A stretch of DNA of 64,000 nucleotides from G020353115 sp964640125 (GCA_964640125.1 CAZXGG010000008.1:1-64000), one strand, 5' to 3'. Shown: positions 51,534-61,505, counted from the first letter of the stretch. Program-made: numbers and translations. Notes: generated from the letters alone by a model not told the origin.

Positions 51534-52271
51534 ATGAAAAGAATCAGCACAATTATCCTGCTTATTGCATTTATTGCAGCAGGAAACGGATTTGCTCAGA
51601 GTCTTGAGAAGATCCTGAAAAGTCATGCAGAAATAATGGGATTTGCCAAGCTTGCCGGTGCCAAGACCATCATCATAACCGGTAAAAGCCAGAGAGGGGA
51701 GAATGACAGCCCGTTCACCATTTACATCAAAGGTGAAAAATCCCGGTATGAGTCCGATTTTATGGGGAATAAAATGGTCAGGGCATACGACGGTAAAACG
51801 GGTTGGATGAGGAGTCCCCGCGATGGCAGTATCATGGAGCTTGAAGGCAGACAGCTGGAACAAATGAGCCAGGCAACACAGTTGGGTGGGACCCTGTACC
51901 AGTGGAAGGAGAAAAATTTCAAGATCGAATTGGAAGGCAAGGAAAAATTTGAAGGTACCGATGTATTTAAACTAAAGGTTACCAGGGAGGATGATGTGGT
52001 GACCTATGCCTATCTTGATTGCGAGAGCTATGTCCTCCTTAAACAGACTTCAGTACGGGTTTTCCAGGGCAATGAATTTGAATCCACCACAGTATTCAGT
52101 AATTATCAGATGGTTGAGGGTGTAGCAGTGGCTTTTAATTCGGAGACAATATCTTCCGGAAGTGGTGGCCAGGGCAGAGGTGGCAGAGGTATGGGTGGAA
52201 CGCAGGTCATTGAGAAGGTCGAATTCAACAAACCCATCGATGATGCATTGTTTAAAAGACCGGAAAAATAA
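51534..52271 (+). CDS. Exported LolA-like (outer-membrane lipoprotein-sorting-like) protein
   Basis: It has 245 residues. A signal peptide (IILLIAFIAAGNGFAQ) is followed by a LolA/LolB-like half-barrel (ILKSHAEIMGFAKLAGAKTI, KMVRAYDGKTGWMRSPRDGS, FEGTDVFKLKVTREDDVVTY). A Gly/Arg-rich stretch (about 213-227) precedes the last strand. Such proteins bind lipids or acyl groups in the periplasm; the exact role is unknown. The Asp-box propeller gene starts 46 bp later. Confidence 0.8.
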   Translation: MKRISTIILLIAFIAAGNGFAQSLEKILKSHAEIMGFAKLAGAKTIIITGKSQRGENDSPFTIYIKGEKSRYESDFMGNKMVRAYDGKTGWMRSPRDGSIMELEGRQLEQMSQATQLGGTLYQWKEKNFKIELEGKEKFEGTDVFKLKVTREDDVVTYAYLDCESYVLLKQTSVRVFQGNEFESTTVFSNYQMVEGVAVAFNSETISSGSGGQGRGGRGMGGTQVIEKVEFNKPIDDALFKRPEK

Positions 52272-52317
52272 GCTATCTTTCGGTTCCAATTGCAAATCCA
52301 ACCATACACACTTACCC

Positions 52318-55300
52318 ATGAAAAGAATTATTCATTTCCTCAGCCGGTCAGGAGTTCTCCTCGTACCGGTTGTTTTTTTGTTCGTACACCCACTGAAAGG
52401 ACAGGAGGGTGTAACTATTGACAGCTATACTTTTGGGGCAATCGAAGCCAGGCACATTGGCCCGGCACGAATGAGCGGTAGAATTACCTCACTCGATGCC
52501 CTGTTTGATGACTACCGCCTTGTTTATGTTGGAACAGCCGGTGGTGGCATATGGAAGAGCACGAATGCAGGTGTGACCTTTAAACCGGTATTTGATGATT
52601 ACAATCAGTGTATCGGAGCCATCGCAATTGATCAGCATCATCCCGACATAGTCTGGGCAGGTACAGGAGAGCCATGGACCCGGAATTCCATTTCTGTTGG
52701 CGATGGGATCTATAAAACAACCGATGGCGGGGAATCCTGGAGTAAGATGGGCCTGGAAAATACCGAGCGGATCGGGAGAATTGAAATTCACCCGCAGAAT
52801 CCGGACACTGTATATGTTGCCGCTCTCGGACATCTGTGGAATGAAAACGAGGAGAGAGGTGTATATAAAACCACCAACGGTGGAGAAACCTGGGAAAAAA
52901 TATTGTACGTTGATGAAAATACAGGGTGCTCGGATATCTCAATGGATCCCGAAAATCCGGATATTTTGTATGCAGCCATGTGGGATTTCAGGAGGCAACC
53001 GTTTACCTTCCGTTCAGGTGGCCCGGGAAGTGGATTGTACAAAACTGCGGATGGCGGGAAATCATGGGAGAAGCTTACAAATGACCTGCCGGCTGATACC
53101 CTGGGAAGGATCTCTGTTGACGTTTCACCTGCTGATCCGAATGTTGTTTATGCAGTGATTGAATGTGATTCAACAGGATTGTACCGTACAAATGATAAAG
53201 GAGAAACCTGGGAAAGGATGACAACCGCTTCAACAATTGGTGAAAGACCCTTTTATTTTAATCTTATACTGGCAGATCCAAATAATCCGAATAAACTTTT
53301 TAAACCTGGCCTTAATCTGAACATTACCACTGATGGTGGAAAGAATTTCGAACGGTCAGGTGGATTCCATTCCGATGTTCATGCGATCTGGATTAGTAAA
53401 CGGGATACCAATTTTATTTACCTCGGAACGGATGGCGGAGTGTATGTTTCTCATGACCTGGGGGGAACCTGGAGGATCATGAGAAACCTTCCAGTATCTC
53501 AATTTTACCATGTCAGTGCCGATATGAAAATCCCGTATACTGTATACGGTGGTCTGCAGGATAATGGAAGCTGGATGGGCCCTTCTGCAGGTCCGGGCGG
53601 TATAAAGAACGGGGACTGGGATAACGTGGGAGGAGGAGATGGATTTTATGTCTTCCCGGATAGAATGGATGAGAATATAGTATACTCTCAATCCCAGGGA
53701 GGGAATATACAACGCCTCTACCTTAATACACGTGAAACGAAAAACATCAAACCTGAAAAAGATGAAAATACCGAAGATCTGAGGTTTAACTGGAATACTC
53801 CGGTAAGCTTCAGTAAAGATGGGAAAACCATGTATGTTGGATCTCAATATCTTTTCAGATCTAAAGACAGGGGTGATACCTGGGAAAGAATTTCTCCGGA
53901 TCTGACGACAGACGATCCGGAAAAACAGAAGCAAAAGGAATCCGGTGGTGTAACCATTGATAATACAGGTGCAGAGAATCATTGTACCATCATAACCATT
54001 CATGAATCCCCGGTCGATCCAAAAATCATCTGGGTTGGTACTGATGATGGAAACATCCAGGTTACCACGGATGGTGGAAAGAAATGGAAAAATGTGGTTT
54101 CCAAATTACCCGGACTGCCGTCCAGTACATGGTGCTCATACGTTTATGCAGACCCGTTTGATAAGAATACCGCTTATGCAACATTTGACGGTCACCGGAA
54201 TGGCGATATGAAACCATACGTTTTTATGACCCGGGATATGGGTAAATCATGGAAATCACTTGTAGATGAGAATATTACCGGGTATTGTCATGTAATAATG
54301 TCAGACCCGGTGAATACGGAACTTCTTTTCCTGGGTACGGAAACGGGACTTTTTATCTCTATTGACCAGGGTAAAGCATGGTCGAAATTTACCGGGAATA
54401 TGCCGGATGTGGCAGTCCGGGATATGTATTTACACCCCAGGGACCATGATCTGATACTCGCATCACATGGAAGGGGTATTATCATCATTGACGATATCAC
54501 CCCCCTGAGAAACCTGAAACATGAGATGGTGGATCAGGATATCGTATTCCTGCCGTCCAGACCTTTCACGGTTCGAAATTTTGGTTATCAGCAGGAATAT
54601 GGTGGGAGTGATGAATTTGTGGGACAGAATCCCGGACAATCCGGTATCATTTCCTATTACATGAAAAAACGGCATATCTTTGGTGACATGCATCTTGAAG
54701 TATATGATGACCAGGGAGAACTGATAAACACACTGGTAGCCGGTAAGCGAAGAGGAATTAACCGGGTTCCGCTGAGCATCAGAAAAAAAGCACCTCCTAT
54801 CGGAGAAATGAGAAGCAGGTCATTCAGATCCTTCGGAGCCATGCAGGGACCTGCCTTACCGGCAGGTGATTATACAATCGCGATTGTTAAGGACGGTACT
54901 CGTGTAACAGGTACCTTTACAATCCTGGATGATCCTCAATCACCTCATTCGCCAGAAGACAGGAATTTACAACGGCAAACAGCAAATAAAGCGTACGACC
55001 TGCTGATTGATCTTGACTTTCTTGATAAACGAATTAAAAAGCTGGTTGATGATGGAAAGGCTATTTCAGGAGAATTGAAAGATACCGTGCTGGTATCCCA
55101 AATAAAACGGTTCAACGAAACATTGGGTGCAATGCGGGACTCTCTCTATGTCTCTTCATCAGGGGAATCCTTTACCGGGGAAAAGAGATTGCGGGAGAAG
55201 TTAGTTGAGATCTACTCCGATGTCAACTCCTATATGGGAAGACCCACCTTATCCCAGGTTACCGGATTGGATGATCTCACGGATGAACTGCTGAAGTTCC

Positions 55301-55422
55301 AGGGAAAACTGAAAGAGATCTCAGAGGACGAGTTAATGATGTTAAATCAATCGCTTGAAGCAGCAGGAGCAAGGCCCCTGAAAATCATGACCCGTGAGGC
55401 GTACGAAAAGATGAACAAATAA
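52318..55422 (+). CDS. Very large exported Asp-box (BNR/Vps10-sortilin-like) beta-propeller protein
   Basis: It has 1034 residues from ATG 52318; the longer frame from 52162 lies within the previous gene. A signal peptide (GVLLVPVVFLFVHPLKGQ) and AIEARHIGPARMSGRITSLD precede many Asp-box repeats (KTTDGGESW, KTTNGGETW, KTADGGKSW, RTNDKGETW, RSKDRGDTW, VTTDGGKKW, MTRDMGKSW), which build a sortilin-like propeller over about 40-740. The remaining ~290 residues have a beta domain and a helical end. This is the common Bacteroidota glycosyl-hydrolase-like propeller family of unknown substrate; ligand binding or polymer breakdown outside the cell is likely. Confidence 0.88.
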   Translation: MKRIIHFLSRSGVLLVPVVFLFVHPLKGQEGVTIDSYTFGAIEARHIGPARMSGRITSLDALFDDYRLVYVGTAGGGIWKSTNAGVTFKPVFDDYNQCIGAIAIDQHHPDIVWAGTGEPWTRNSISVGDGIYKTTDGGESWSKMGLENTERIGRIEIHPQNPDTVYVAALGHLWNENEERGVYKTTNGGETWEKILYVDENTGCSDISMDPENPDILYAAMWDFRRQPFTFRSGGPGSGLYKTADGGKSWEKLTNDLPADTLGRISVDVSPADPNVVYAVIECDSTGLYRTNDKGETWERMTTASTIGERPFYFNLILADPNNPNKLFKPGLNLNITTDGGKNFERSGGFHSDVHAIWISKRDTNFIYLGTDGGVYVSHDLGGTWRIMRNLPVSQFYHVSADMKIPYTVYGGLQDNGSWMGPSAGPGGIKNGDWDNVGGGDGFYVFPDRMDENIVYSQSQGGNIQRLYLNTRETKNIKPEKDENTEDLRFNWNTPVSFSKDGKTMYVGSQYLFRSKDRGDTWERISPDLTTDDPEKQKQKESGGVTIDNTGAENHCTIITIHESPVDPKIIWVGTDDGNIQVTTDGGKKWKNVVSKLPGLPSSTWCSYVYADPFDKNTAYATFDGHRNGDMKPYVFMTRDMGKSWKSLVDENITGYCHVIMSDPVNTELLFLGTETGLFISIDQGKAWSKFTGNMPDVAVRDMYLHPRDHDLILASHGRGIIIIDDITPLRNLKHEMVDQDIVFLPSRPFTVRNFGYQQEYGGSDEFVGQNPGQSGIISYYMKKRHIFGDMHLEVYDDQGELINTLVAGKRRGINRVPLSIRKKAPPIGEMRSRSFRSFGAMQGPALPAGDYTIAIVKDGTRVTGTFTILDDPQSPHSPEDRNLQRQTANKAYDLLIDLDFLDKRIKKLVDDGKAISGELKDTVLVSQIKRFNETLGAMRDSLYVSSSGESFTGEKRLREKLVEIYSDVNSYMGRPTLSQVTGLDDLTDELLKFQGKLKEISEDELMMLNQSLEAAGARPLKIMTREAYEKMNK

Positions 55423-55485
55423 TCGTTTAAAAAGAAAAGCTGTTATTCAATGGAGCTGGAGTAATTCAGGTTTAACCCGCTTTAT

Positions 55486-56223
55486 TTATGAATAATCCGG
55501 GTTCATCCTCTGTTTCCTGTAGATAATTGATCCGATACAGAGTAGAATCAGTATTTCGCCAATAATAAACATACCCCATGCAAAACGGGCAGGAACGTAT
55601 GTGGTGATGACCCGCTGGAATTCCGGATTTTCAACTAAATGGAGTATATCCGAAAGGAAATCTCCCCGAATCAGTATAAGGCTGTAATCCCTGATGAATG
55701 AAAGGAAAATGATAAAAGCTCCCGAAAGAAGAAAGATCCATTCTCCCATTTTAAGCTTTAGAGAAGCAATTTTTCCTGAGGGATAACTGGTTACGAGGGC
55801 AAAACAGATCATGGTCAGGGAACAGATGAGCGGGGCAAGAACCGGTCCGACCCAGGTTACTGGAATGAGAAACAGGAGATCCCAGGTAAACAGGGATGCC
55901 GGCCAATTCAGGAAGAGCTTTAGTCCGACATAATAAAATATATCCCATACCCCAAAAAGGTAAAGGAAAAATCCGAATTTCTGCAGGGGAGTTCTTCCGG
56001 CAAGCAGTCCGACAGTTACCAGCATGACCAGTGTTGAGAATTCCCTCACCAGCTCAATGACAAGTAGCTTTACATCAAAGGTTTGGAGGGGGAACTCAAA
56101 ACCATCGGGATAGTACAATTCACGGAGGTATACCACTACGGTTGCTTCCAGGAATCCCATAAAGAGGGCGAAGATCCCGGTGATCAGGAGCCGGCGGGAG
56201 AAGTCAGATAATGTATGTTGCAT
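55486..56223 (-). CDS. Multi-pass membrane protein, uncharacterised
   Basis: It has 245 residues with about seven hydrophobic helices (ITGIFALFMGFLEATVVVYL, LVMLVTVGLLAG, YLFGVWDIFYYVGLKLFLNW, FIIGEILILLCIGSIIY). An early Glu in GFLEATVVVYLREL is a possible functional charge within a helix. I do not recognise a named family. It lies 44 bp downstream of the exported PCMT gene on the same strand, so they may be co-transcribed. Confidence 0.75.
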   Translation of the reverse strand: MQHTLSDFSRRLLITGIFALFMGFLEATVVVYLRELYYPDGFEFPLQTFDVKLLVIELVREFSTLVMLVTVGLLAGRTPLQKFGFFLYLFGVWDIFYYVGLKLFLNWPASLFTWDLLFLIPVTWVGPVLAPLICSLTMICFALVTSYPSGKIASLKLKMGEWIFLLSGAFIIFLSFIRDYSLILIRGDFLSDILHLVENPEFQRVITTYVPARFAWGMFIIGEILILLCIGSIIYRKQRMNPDYS

Positions 56224-56267
56224 TTAGTAAGTGTGTTATACCAGTTAAAAACAGCCGTAGAATCGGT

Positions 56268-57065
56268 TCATTTTTTATCCTTTTTTGCTTTTCCTGTCAT
56301 TGGAACGAACCGGACAGGGTACTGGGACTGCTTTTTCAGATTTCCATTTTCATCTTTTGTCACCACGATCAGGTTCTGAACCCGGTCTTCTGCACCAAGT
56401 GGGATAACAATTTTGCCCCCGGGTTTTAACTGCCTGATCAGCGGGGGAGGTATTTCTTCCGGTGCACAGGTTACAATGATCCCATCGAACGGAGCATACT
56501 CTTCCCACCCCTCGTAACCATCACCGATCTTTACCCTGATGGTGTGATATCCAAGCTCTTCAAATCGTTCAATCGCTTGTTCGCCCAACTTTTCAATGAT
56601 CTCGATACTAAACACATACGGGGTTAGCTCTGACAGGACAGCTGCCTGATATCCGCTTCCGGTGCCAATTTCCAGGATCTTATCACCCGCTTCGATTTCA
56701 AGCAACTCTGTCATGTGAGCAACAATAATGGGTTGTGAGATCGTTTGCCCCATACCAATGGAAAGGGGATAATTCCCATAAGCACTGGATTGATATTCCC
56801 GCGGAACAAACCGGTGTCTTGGAACAGCTTTCATCGCCTCCAGGACACGAACATCCTTTACCGGATTATAATAAGAATGTTGGATGTCCCGGACAACCAT
56901 TTTTTCCCGCTCCGCTTTTCGCTCAGAAAATCTAGGCCGGTTCCATTTCAGGGTGTCGGCAAGGGAATCTGTGACGAATGTTCTCTCTTTCAGGGAGGCT
57001 TTTTCCCTGGAACTATGGCATGCACACGTTATCAACAAAGAGAGCATAAACAGTATCTTCAGCAT
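56268..57065 (-). CDS. pcm: Exported protein-L-isoaspartate O-methyltransferase (PCMT family)
   Basis: It has 265 residues from ATG 57065. It starts with a signal-like sequence and Cys pair (LKILFMLSLLITCAC), suggesting a lipoprotein. A full PCMT domain follows: FVPREYQSSAYGNYPLSIGM, GQTISQPIIVAHMTELLEIE, the SAM site ILEIGTGSGYQAAVLSEL, and GDGYEGWEEYAPFDGIIVTC. PCMT repairs isoaspartyl residues with SAM. Export is odd, as SAM is cytoplasmic. The alternative start at 57098 adds a short polar part but keeps the hydrophobic segment. Confidence 0.88.
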   Translation of the reverse strand: MLKILFMLSLLITCACHSSREKASLKERTFVTDSLADTLKWNRPRFSERKAEREKMVVRDIQHSYYNPVKDVRVLEAMKAVPRHRFVPREYQSSAYGNYPLSIGMGQTISQPIIVAHMTELLEIEAGDKILEIGTGSGYQAAVLSELTPYVFSIEIIEKLGEQAIERFEELGYHTIRVKIGDGYEGWEEYAPFDGIIVTCAPEEIPPPLIRQLKPGGKIVIPLGAEDRVQNLIVVTKDENGNLKKQSQYPVRFVPMTGKAKKDKK

Positions 57066-57189
57066 GGGTAAAGGTTTTAATGAAACGTTGGTGCTCATTC
57101 AATCCTTCTGTCCGAGGAAGTTATAAAAAAGATAGCAATTTGTCAATTTTTTTCACCATCAGAGTGATAGTGAGAATAGTCGGGTTTTT

Positions 57190-57221
57190 ATTGGTGGTTT
57201 ATTCATTTCATCCTATTTTTA
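57190..57221 (+). promoter_or_regulatory. Candidate promoter of the xylose operon
   Basis: ATTG at 57190-57193, a 20-nt spacer and TATTTTTA at 57214-57221 are each one base from consensus. The start codon of xylB follows 35 nt later. Confidence 0.4.
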
Positions 57222-57256
57222 CTGAATAGGAAACATTGATAGTAAGTTCCGGTTAT

Positions 57257-58741
57257 ATGCAGTTTCTTGGTTATGATATTGGCAGTTCATCGATAAAAGC
57301 CTCCCTGTTTGATCTGGAATCAGGCACCATCTCTTCAACTGTTTATGCTCCTGAAACCGAAATGGAGATTATGGCAGTAAAGCCCGGATGGGCAGAACAG
57401 GATCCCGACCTCTGGTGGAATTATCTGGTTGAAGCAACCCGGAAACTGACATCCAACGACAATGTAAACACAGATCAGATCAAGGCAATAGGGATCTCCT
57501 ATCAGATGCATGGTCTTGTTGTAGTTGACCGGGATCTCAACCTGATCCGGCCCTCTATTATTTGGTGTGACAGTCGTTCGGTAGGTATAGGAGACCGTGC
57601 TTTTCAGGAGATTGGTGCTGAGAATTGCCTCTCAACGTTATTGAATTCTCCCGGTAATTTTACCGCATCGAAACTCAAATGGGTTCAGATGAATGAGCCC
57701 GATCATTACAAAAGAATACACAAAATCATGCTCCCGGGGGACTATATTGCCATGCGTCTCACCGGAGAGGTAAAGAGTACCGTTTCCGGTTTATCAGAGG
57801 GGATATTCTGGGATTTTCACCGGAACAGGCTTGCCGGATTGGTAATGGACCATTTTGGGTTTGACGGTGAAATGATCCCGGAAATTGTACCCACCTTTTC
57901 ATCTCAGGGTGCATTGCTGCAGTCTGTTGCCCGTGAATTGGGTTTGCCGCCGGGAATTCCGGTTACTTACAGGGCAGGAGATCAGCCAAATAATGCATTT
58001 TCCCTGCATGTACTCAACCCGGGAGAAGTTGCTGCGACAGCCGGAACTTCGGGTGTTGTATATGGTATAAGTGATGCGTTGAAGTATGATGAACAATCAA
58101 GAGTAAACAGTTTTGCCCATGTCAACCATTCTGAGGAGAACCGTCGCATTGGCGTGCTGCTTTGTATCAATGGGGCTGGCATTCTCAATTCCTGGATGAA
58201 ACGGCTGATTGGACCGGGAGAATTTTCGTATGATAGAATGAATCAACTGGCAGCAGAAATCCCGATTGGCTCAGGAGGAGTTACCATCCTGCCATTTGGA
58301 AACGGTGCCGAACGCATGCTTGGTAACCGGGAACCAGGAAGCATCATCAGTCACCTGAATTTCAACATCCACGATCGAAGGCACCTTCTGCGAGCGGTCC
58401 AGGAAGGAGTTGTCTTTTCTTTCCGCTATGGAATGGAAATAATGGAACGCATGGGTATTCGGGTGAACGTGATCCGTGCCGGAATGGCAAACATGTTCCT
58501 GAGTCCGGTTTTCCAGGAAGCACTGGCAGCTACAATCGATTCAAAAATTGAACTGTTCAATACGGATGGATCTGCCGGAGCTGCCAGAGGAGCCGCTGTG
58601 GGATCCGGTTTGGCAACACTGGATGAGGCGTTTGCCGGTCTGGAGAAAATCCGTGAGGTGTCTGTTGATAAAACGAAAAAACAGCAATATGAAGAGGCTT
58701 ATCATTGCTGGAAAAACGATCTGCTCATACATTTAAAATAA
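57257..58741 (+). CDS. xylB: Xylulokinase
   Basis: It phosphorylates D-xylulose to xylulose 5-phosphate. It has 494 residues in the FGGY kinase fold: the ATP-site start FLGYDIGSSSIKASLFD, QMHGLVVVDRDL, WCDSRSVGIG, and the C-terminal TAGTSGVVYG and AGMANMFLSPVFQEALAA segments. The start at ATG 57257 is chosen over TTG 57236. xylA follows after 6 bp, which supports the substrate. Confidence 0.93.
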   Translation: MQFLGYDIGSSSIKASLFDLESGTISSTVYAPETEMEIMAVKPGWAEQDPDLWWNYLVEATRKLTSNDNVNTDQIKAIGISYQMHGLVVVDRDLNLIRPSIIWCDSRSVGIGDRAFQEIGAENCLSTLLNSPGNFTASKLKWVQMNEPDHYKRIHKIMLPGDYIAMRLTGEVKSTVSGLSEGIFWDFHRNRLAGLVMDHFGFDGEMIPEIVPTFSSQGALLQSVARELGLPPGIPVTYRAGDQPNNAFSLHVLNPGEVAATAGTSGVVYGISDALKYDEQSRVNSFAHVNHSEENRRIGVLLCINGAGILNSWMKRLIGPGEFSYDRMNQLAAEIPIGSGGVTILPFGNGAERMLGNREPGSIISHLNFNIHDRRHLLRAVQEGVVFSFRYGMEIMERMGIRVNVIRAGMANMFLSPVFQEALAATIDSKIELFNTDGSAGAARGAAVGSGLATLDEAFAGLEKIREVSVDKTKKQQYEEAYHCWKNDLLIHLK

Positions 58742-58747
58742 ATAATC

Positions 58748-60079
58748 ATGAAGAAATACCTAATTGGAAACCGGGAATTTTTCCCGGAAATAGGAAAGAT
58801 TGAATTTGAAGGAAAGGATTCGAAAAATCCCCTTGCCTTCAAATGGTACAATGAGAGCCAGGTAGTGAATGGAAAATCGATGAAGGACCATCTGCGATTT
58901 GCCGTTGCTTACTGGCATTCGTTCTGTGGAACAGGCAATGATCCCTTCGGACCGGGAACAAAGAATTATCCATGGGATGAAGGAAACGATCCATTGGTAA
59001 AAGGAGAACAGAAGATGGATGCCGCTTTTGAATTGATAACGAAACTTGGTGTTCCCTACTATTGTTTCCACGATTTTGACCTGGTGGAGGAGGGAGATTC
59101 CATCCAGGAGTCAGAAAAGAGACTTGAAAAAATGGTGGCTTATGCAAAAGAGAAACAGGATGCTTCCGGTGTGAAGCTCTTGTGGGGAACAGCTAATGTT
59201 TTTTCTCATCCGAGATACATGAACGGGGCTTCCACCAATCCCGATTTTAACGTTGTTGCCTGGGCAGGAACACAGGTGAAGAATGCCCTGGATGCAACCA
59301 TTGCACTGGGGGGAGAAAACTATGTCTTCTGGGGAGGCCGAGAAGGGTATATGTCATTGCTGAATACCAATACCAAACGGGAAAAGGAACACCTGGCAAT
59401 GTTCCTGCATATGGCAAGGGATTATGCACGGATGCAGGGATTTAAAGGAACCTTCCTGATTGAACCCAAACCGATGGAACCGACAAAACACCAGTACGAT
59501 TACGATGCAGAAACGGTCATCGGATTTCTGAGATATTTCGGGCTGGATAAGGATTTTAAGCTGAATATTGAGGTGAACCATGCTACGCTTGCAGGCCATA
59601 CCTTTCAACATGACCTCCGGATGGCAGCAGATGCCGGATTGCTCGGAAGTATCGATGCAAACCGGGGTGATTACCAGAATGGTTGGGATACCGATCAGTT
59701 TCCTTTGAACCTGTATGAAATCGTTGAAGCGATGCTGGTTATTCTCGAATACGGAGGGTTCTCTTCCGGTGGAATAAATTTCGATGCCAAAACACGACGG
59801 AATTCAACCGACCTGGAAGACCTGTTTATTGCCCACATTTCTGCCATGGATGTTTTTGCCAGATCACTGCTTATAGCCGATACAATGCTTCAGGATTCCC
59901 CGTATAAAGAGTGGAGGAAAAAAAGGTATGCTTCCTTCGATTCGGGAACGGGAGCTGCTTTTGAGAATGGAGATCTTTCACTGGAAGAACTGAGAAAACA
60001 CGCCCTGGAGACCGGAGAACCCAAACAAATCAGCGGTAAGCAAGAGTTGTACGAACAGTTGATAAATCTTTATATTTAA
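58748..60079 (+). CDS. xylA: Xylose isomerase
   Basis: It interconverts D-xylose and D-xylulose with divalent metals. It has 443 residues, the normal class II length. The catalytic YYCFHDFDLVEEGDS (near residue 100), the VFWGGREGYMSLLNT segment, the metal ligands of LIEPKPMEPTKHQYDYD and NIEVNHATLAGHTFQHDL, and IDANRGDYQNGWDTDQFP are all conserved. Together with xylB it feeds xylose into the pentose phosphate pathway. Confidence 0.97.
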   Translation: MKKYLIGNREFFPEIGKIEFEGKDSKNPLAFKWYNESQVVNGKSMKDHLRFAVAYWHSFCGTGNDPFGPGTKNYPWDEGNDPLVKGEQKMDAAFELITKLGVPYYCFHDFDLVEEGDSIQESEKRLEKMVAYAKEKQDASGVKLLWGTANVFSHPRYMNGASTNPDFNVVAWAGTQVKNALDATIALGGENYVFWGGREGYMSLLNTNTKREKEHLAMFLHMARDYARMQGFKGTFLIEPKPMEPTKHQYDYDAETVIGFLRYFGLDKDFKLNIEVNHATLAGHTFQHDLRMAADAGLLGSIDANRGDYQNGWDTDQFPLNLYEIVEAMLVILEYGGFSSGGINFDAKTRRNSTDLEDLFIAHISAMDVFARSLLIADTMLQDSPYKEWRKKRYASFDSGTGAAFENGDLSLEELRKHALETGEPKQISGKQELYEQLINLYI

Positions 60080-60117
60080 GGACAAATTGTAAAATAGAGG
60101 TAATAATCCAACATCAT

Positions 60118-61485
60118 ATGAAAAGATCAACGATTGCTATTCTTTTTATCTTTTTTGCCATGCCAATCCTGCTTCATGGGCAGAATGGATGGAGGGACCT
60201 GTTTAATGGAAAAGACCTTCAGGGATGGGAACAGCTGAATGGTACAGCCAGGTATTTTGTTGAGAACGGGGACCTTGTCGGTGAAACCGTTCTCGGGTCT
60301 CCGAACAGTTTTTTGTGTACCATGGATCATTATGGAGATTTTATTCTGGAATTCGAGGTGAAACTGGAAGCCCCGATTAATTCCGGTGTGCAGATCCGCA
60401 GTAACGCCAGTTCTGATTTCATGAATTTCGGTGGCAAAGTGCATGGATACCAGGTCGAAATTGATCCTTTAGAGAGAGCATGGTCGGGAGGTATCTATGA
60501 TGAATCACGCAGGGGATGGCTCTATAATCTGGAGAGGAATCCAGAGGGACGGGAAGCTTTTAAGATGGGAGAGTGGAACCACTTCCGCGTGGAAGCCATC
60601 GGAAATTCCATACGAACCTGGGTGAATGGAGCACAGTGTGCTGACCTGGTCGATGACATGACCCCCTCCGGTTTGATCGGACTGCAGGTCCACAGTATCG
60701 GCAAAAAAGAGGAAGAGGGGATGAAAATACGGTGGCGAAATATTCGGATCATGACTGAAGATCTTGAGTTACACCGTTCAGAAACCAACCCGGAGGTGCC
60801 GGAGATCAGTTACCTGAATAACCGTTTGACTGAACGGGAGGTTGAGGAGGGCTGGAAACTTCTATGGGATGGGAAAACCATGAACGGATGGAAAAATGCA
60901 CTGTCGGATCAGCCACCGGATGAGGGCTGGACAATCAGCAATGGCATATTAACGGTACATCCCGCTGGGGAGGCAGATATCGTGACCGAAAATTCATTCC
61001 GTAATTTTGTCCTTGAGCTTGATTTCAGCATTACCCGGGGCGCAAACAGCGGTATCAAGTATTTCATCAATCCTGGTTTTTATGGTGGTAATGGACACAC
61101 CATCGGGTGTGAATTTCAAATACTGGATGACAAAAACCACCCTGATGCCTCTCAGGGAATAGGGGGAAACCGTACACTTGGTGCCCTCTATGATCTGATC
61201 CCGGCTGTAACCGAAAAACGAATAGCCAATACTAAACGGTTTAATGGAATTGGCAGTTGGAACAGGGCAAGGATTGTAGTAAAAGAGTGTCATGTTGAAC
61301 ACTGGCTGAATAACGAAAAAGTGGTTGAGTATGACCGCTGTACGGATGAATGGCGGGCACTCGTGGCAAAAAGTAAATTTAAACCCTGGCAGGGATTCGG
61401 AGAGGTTAAGGAAGGCAGGATACTGCTTCAGGAACACGAAAGCACCGTATCATTCAGAAACATAAAAATCCTTGAACTTGATTAA
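60118..61485 (+). CDS. Exported protein with two DUF1080 (3-keto-disaccharide hydrolase-like) domains
   Basis: It has 455 residues. A signal peptide (IAILFIFFAMPILLHGQ) is followed by a first DUF1080 domain (about 25-215, with WRDLFNGKDLQGWEQLNG and NSGVQIRSNASS) and a second (about 240-453, with LLWDGKTMNGWKN and SGIKYFINPGFYGGNGHTIG). These jelly-roll domains hydrolyse 3-keto-glucosides in characterised members. With the adjacent Tat-exported Gfo/Idh/MocA enzyme it could form a periplasmic oxidise-then-cleave pathway for glycosides. Confidence 0.88.
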   Translation: MKRSTIAILFIFFAMPILLHGQNGWRDLFNGKDLQGWEQLNGTARYFVENGDLVGETVLGSPNSFLCTMDHYGDFILEFEVKLEAPINSGVQIRSNASSDFMNFGGKVHGYQVEIDPLERAWSGGIYDESRRGWLYNLERNPEGREAFKMGEWNHFRVEAIGNSIRTWVNGAQCADLVDDMTPSGLIGLQVHSIGKKEEEGMKIRWRNIRIMTEDLELHRSETNPEVPEISYLNNRLTEREVEEGWKLLWDGKTMNGWKNALSDQPPDEGWTISNGILTVHPAGEADIVTENSFRNFVLELDFSITRGANSGIKYFINPGFYGGNGHTIGCEFQILDDKNHPDASQGIGGNRTLGALYDLIPAVTEKRIANTKRFNGIGSWNRARIVVKECHVEHWLNNEKVVEYDRCTDEWRALVAKSKFKPWQGFGEVKEGRILLQEHESTVSFRNIKILELD

Positions 61486-61505
61486 TAAACTAACACCCTG
61501 TAAAA

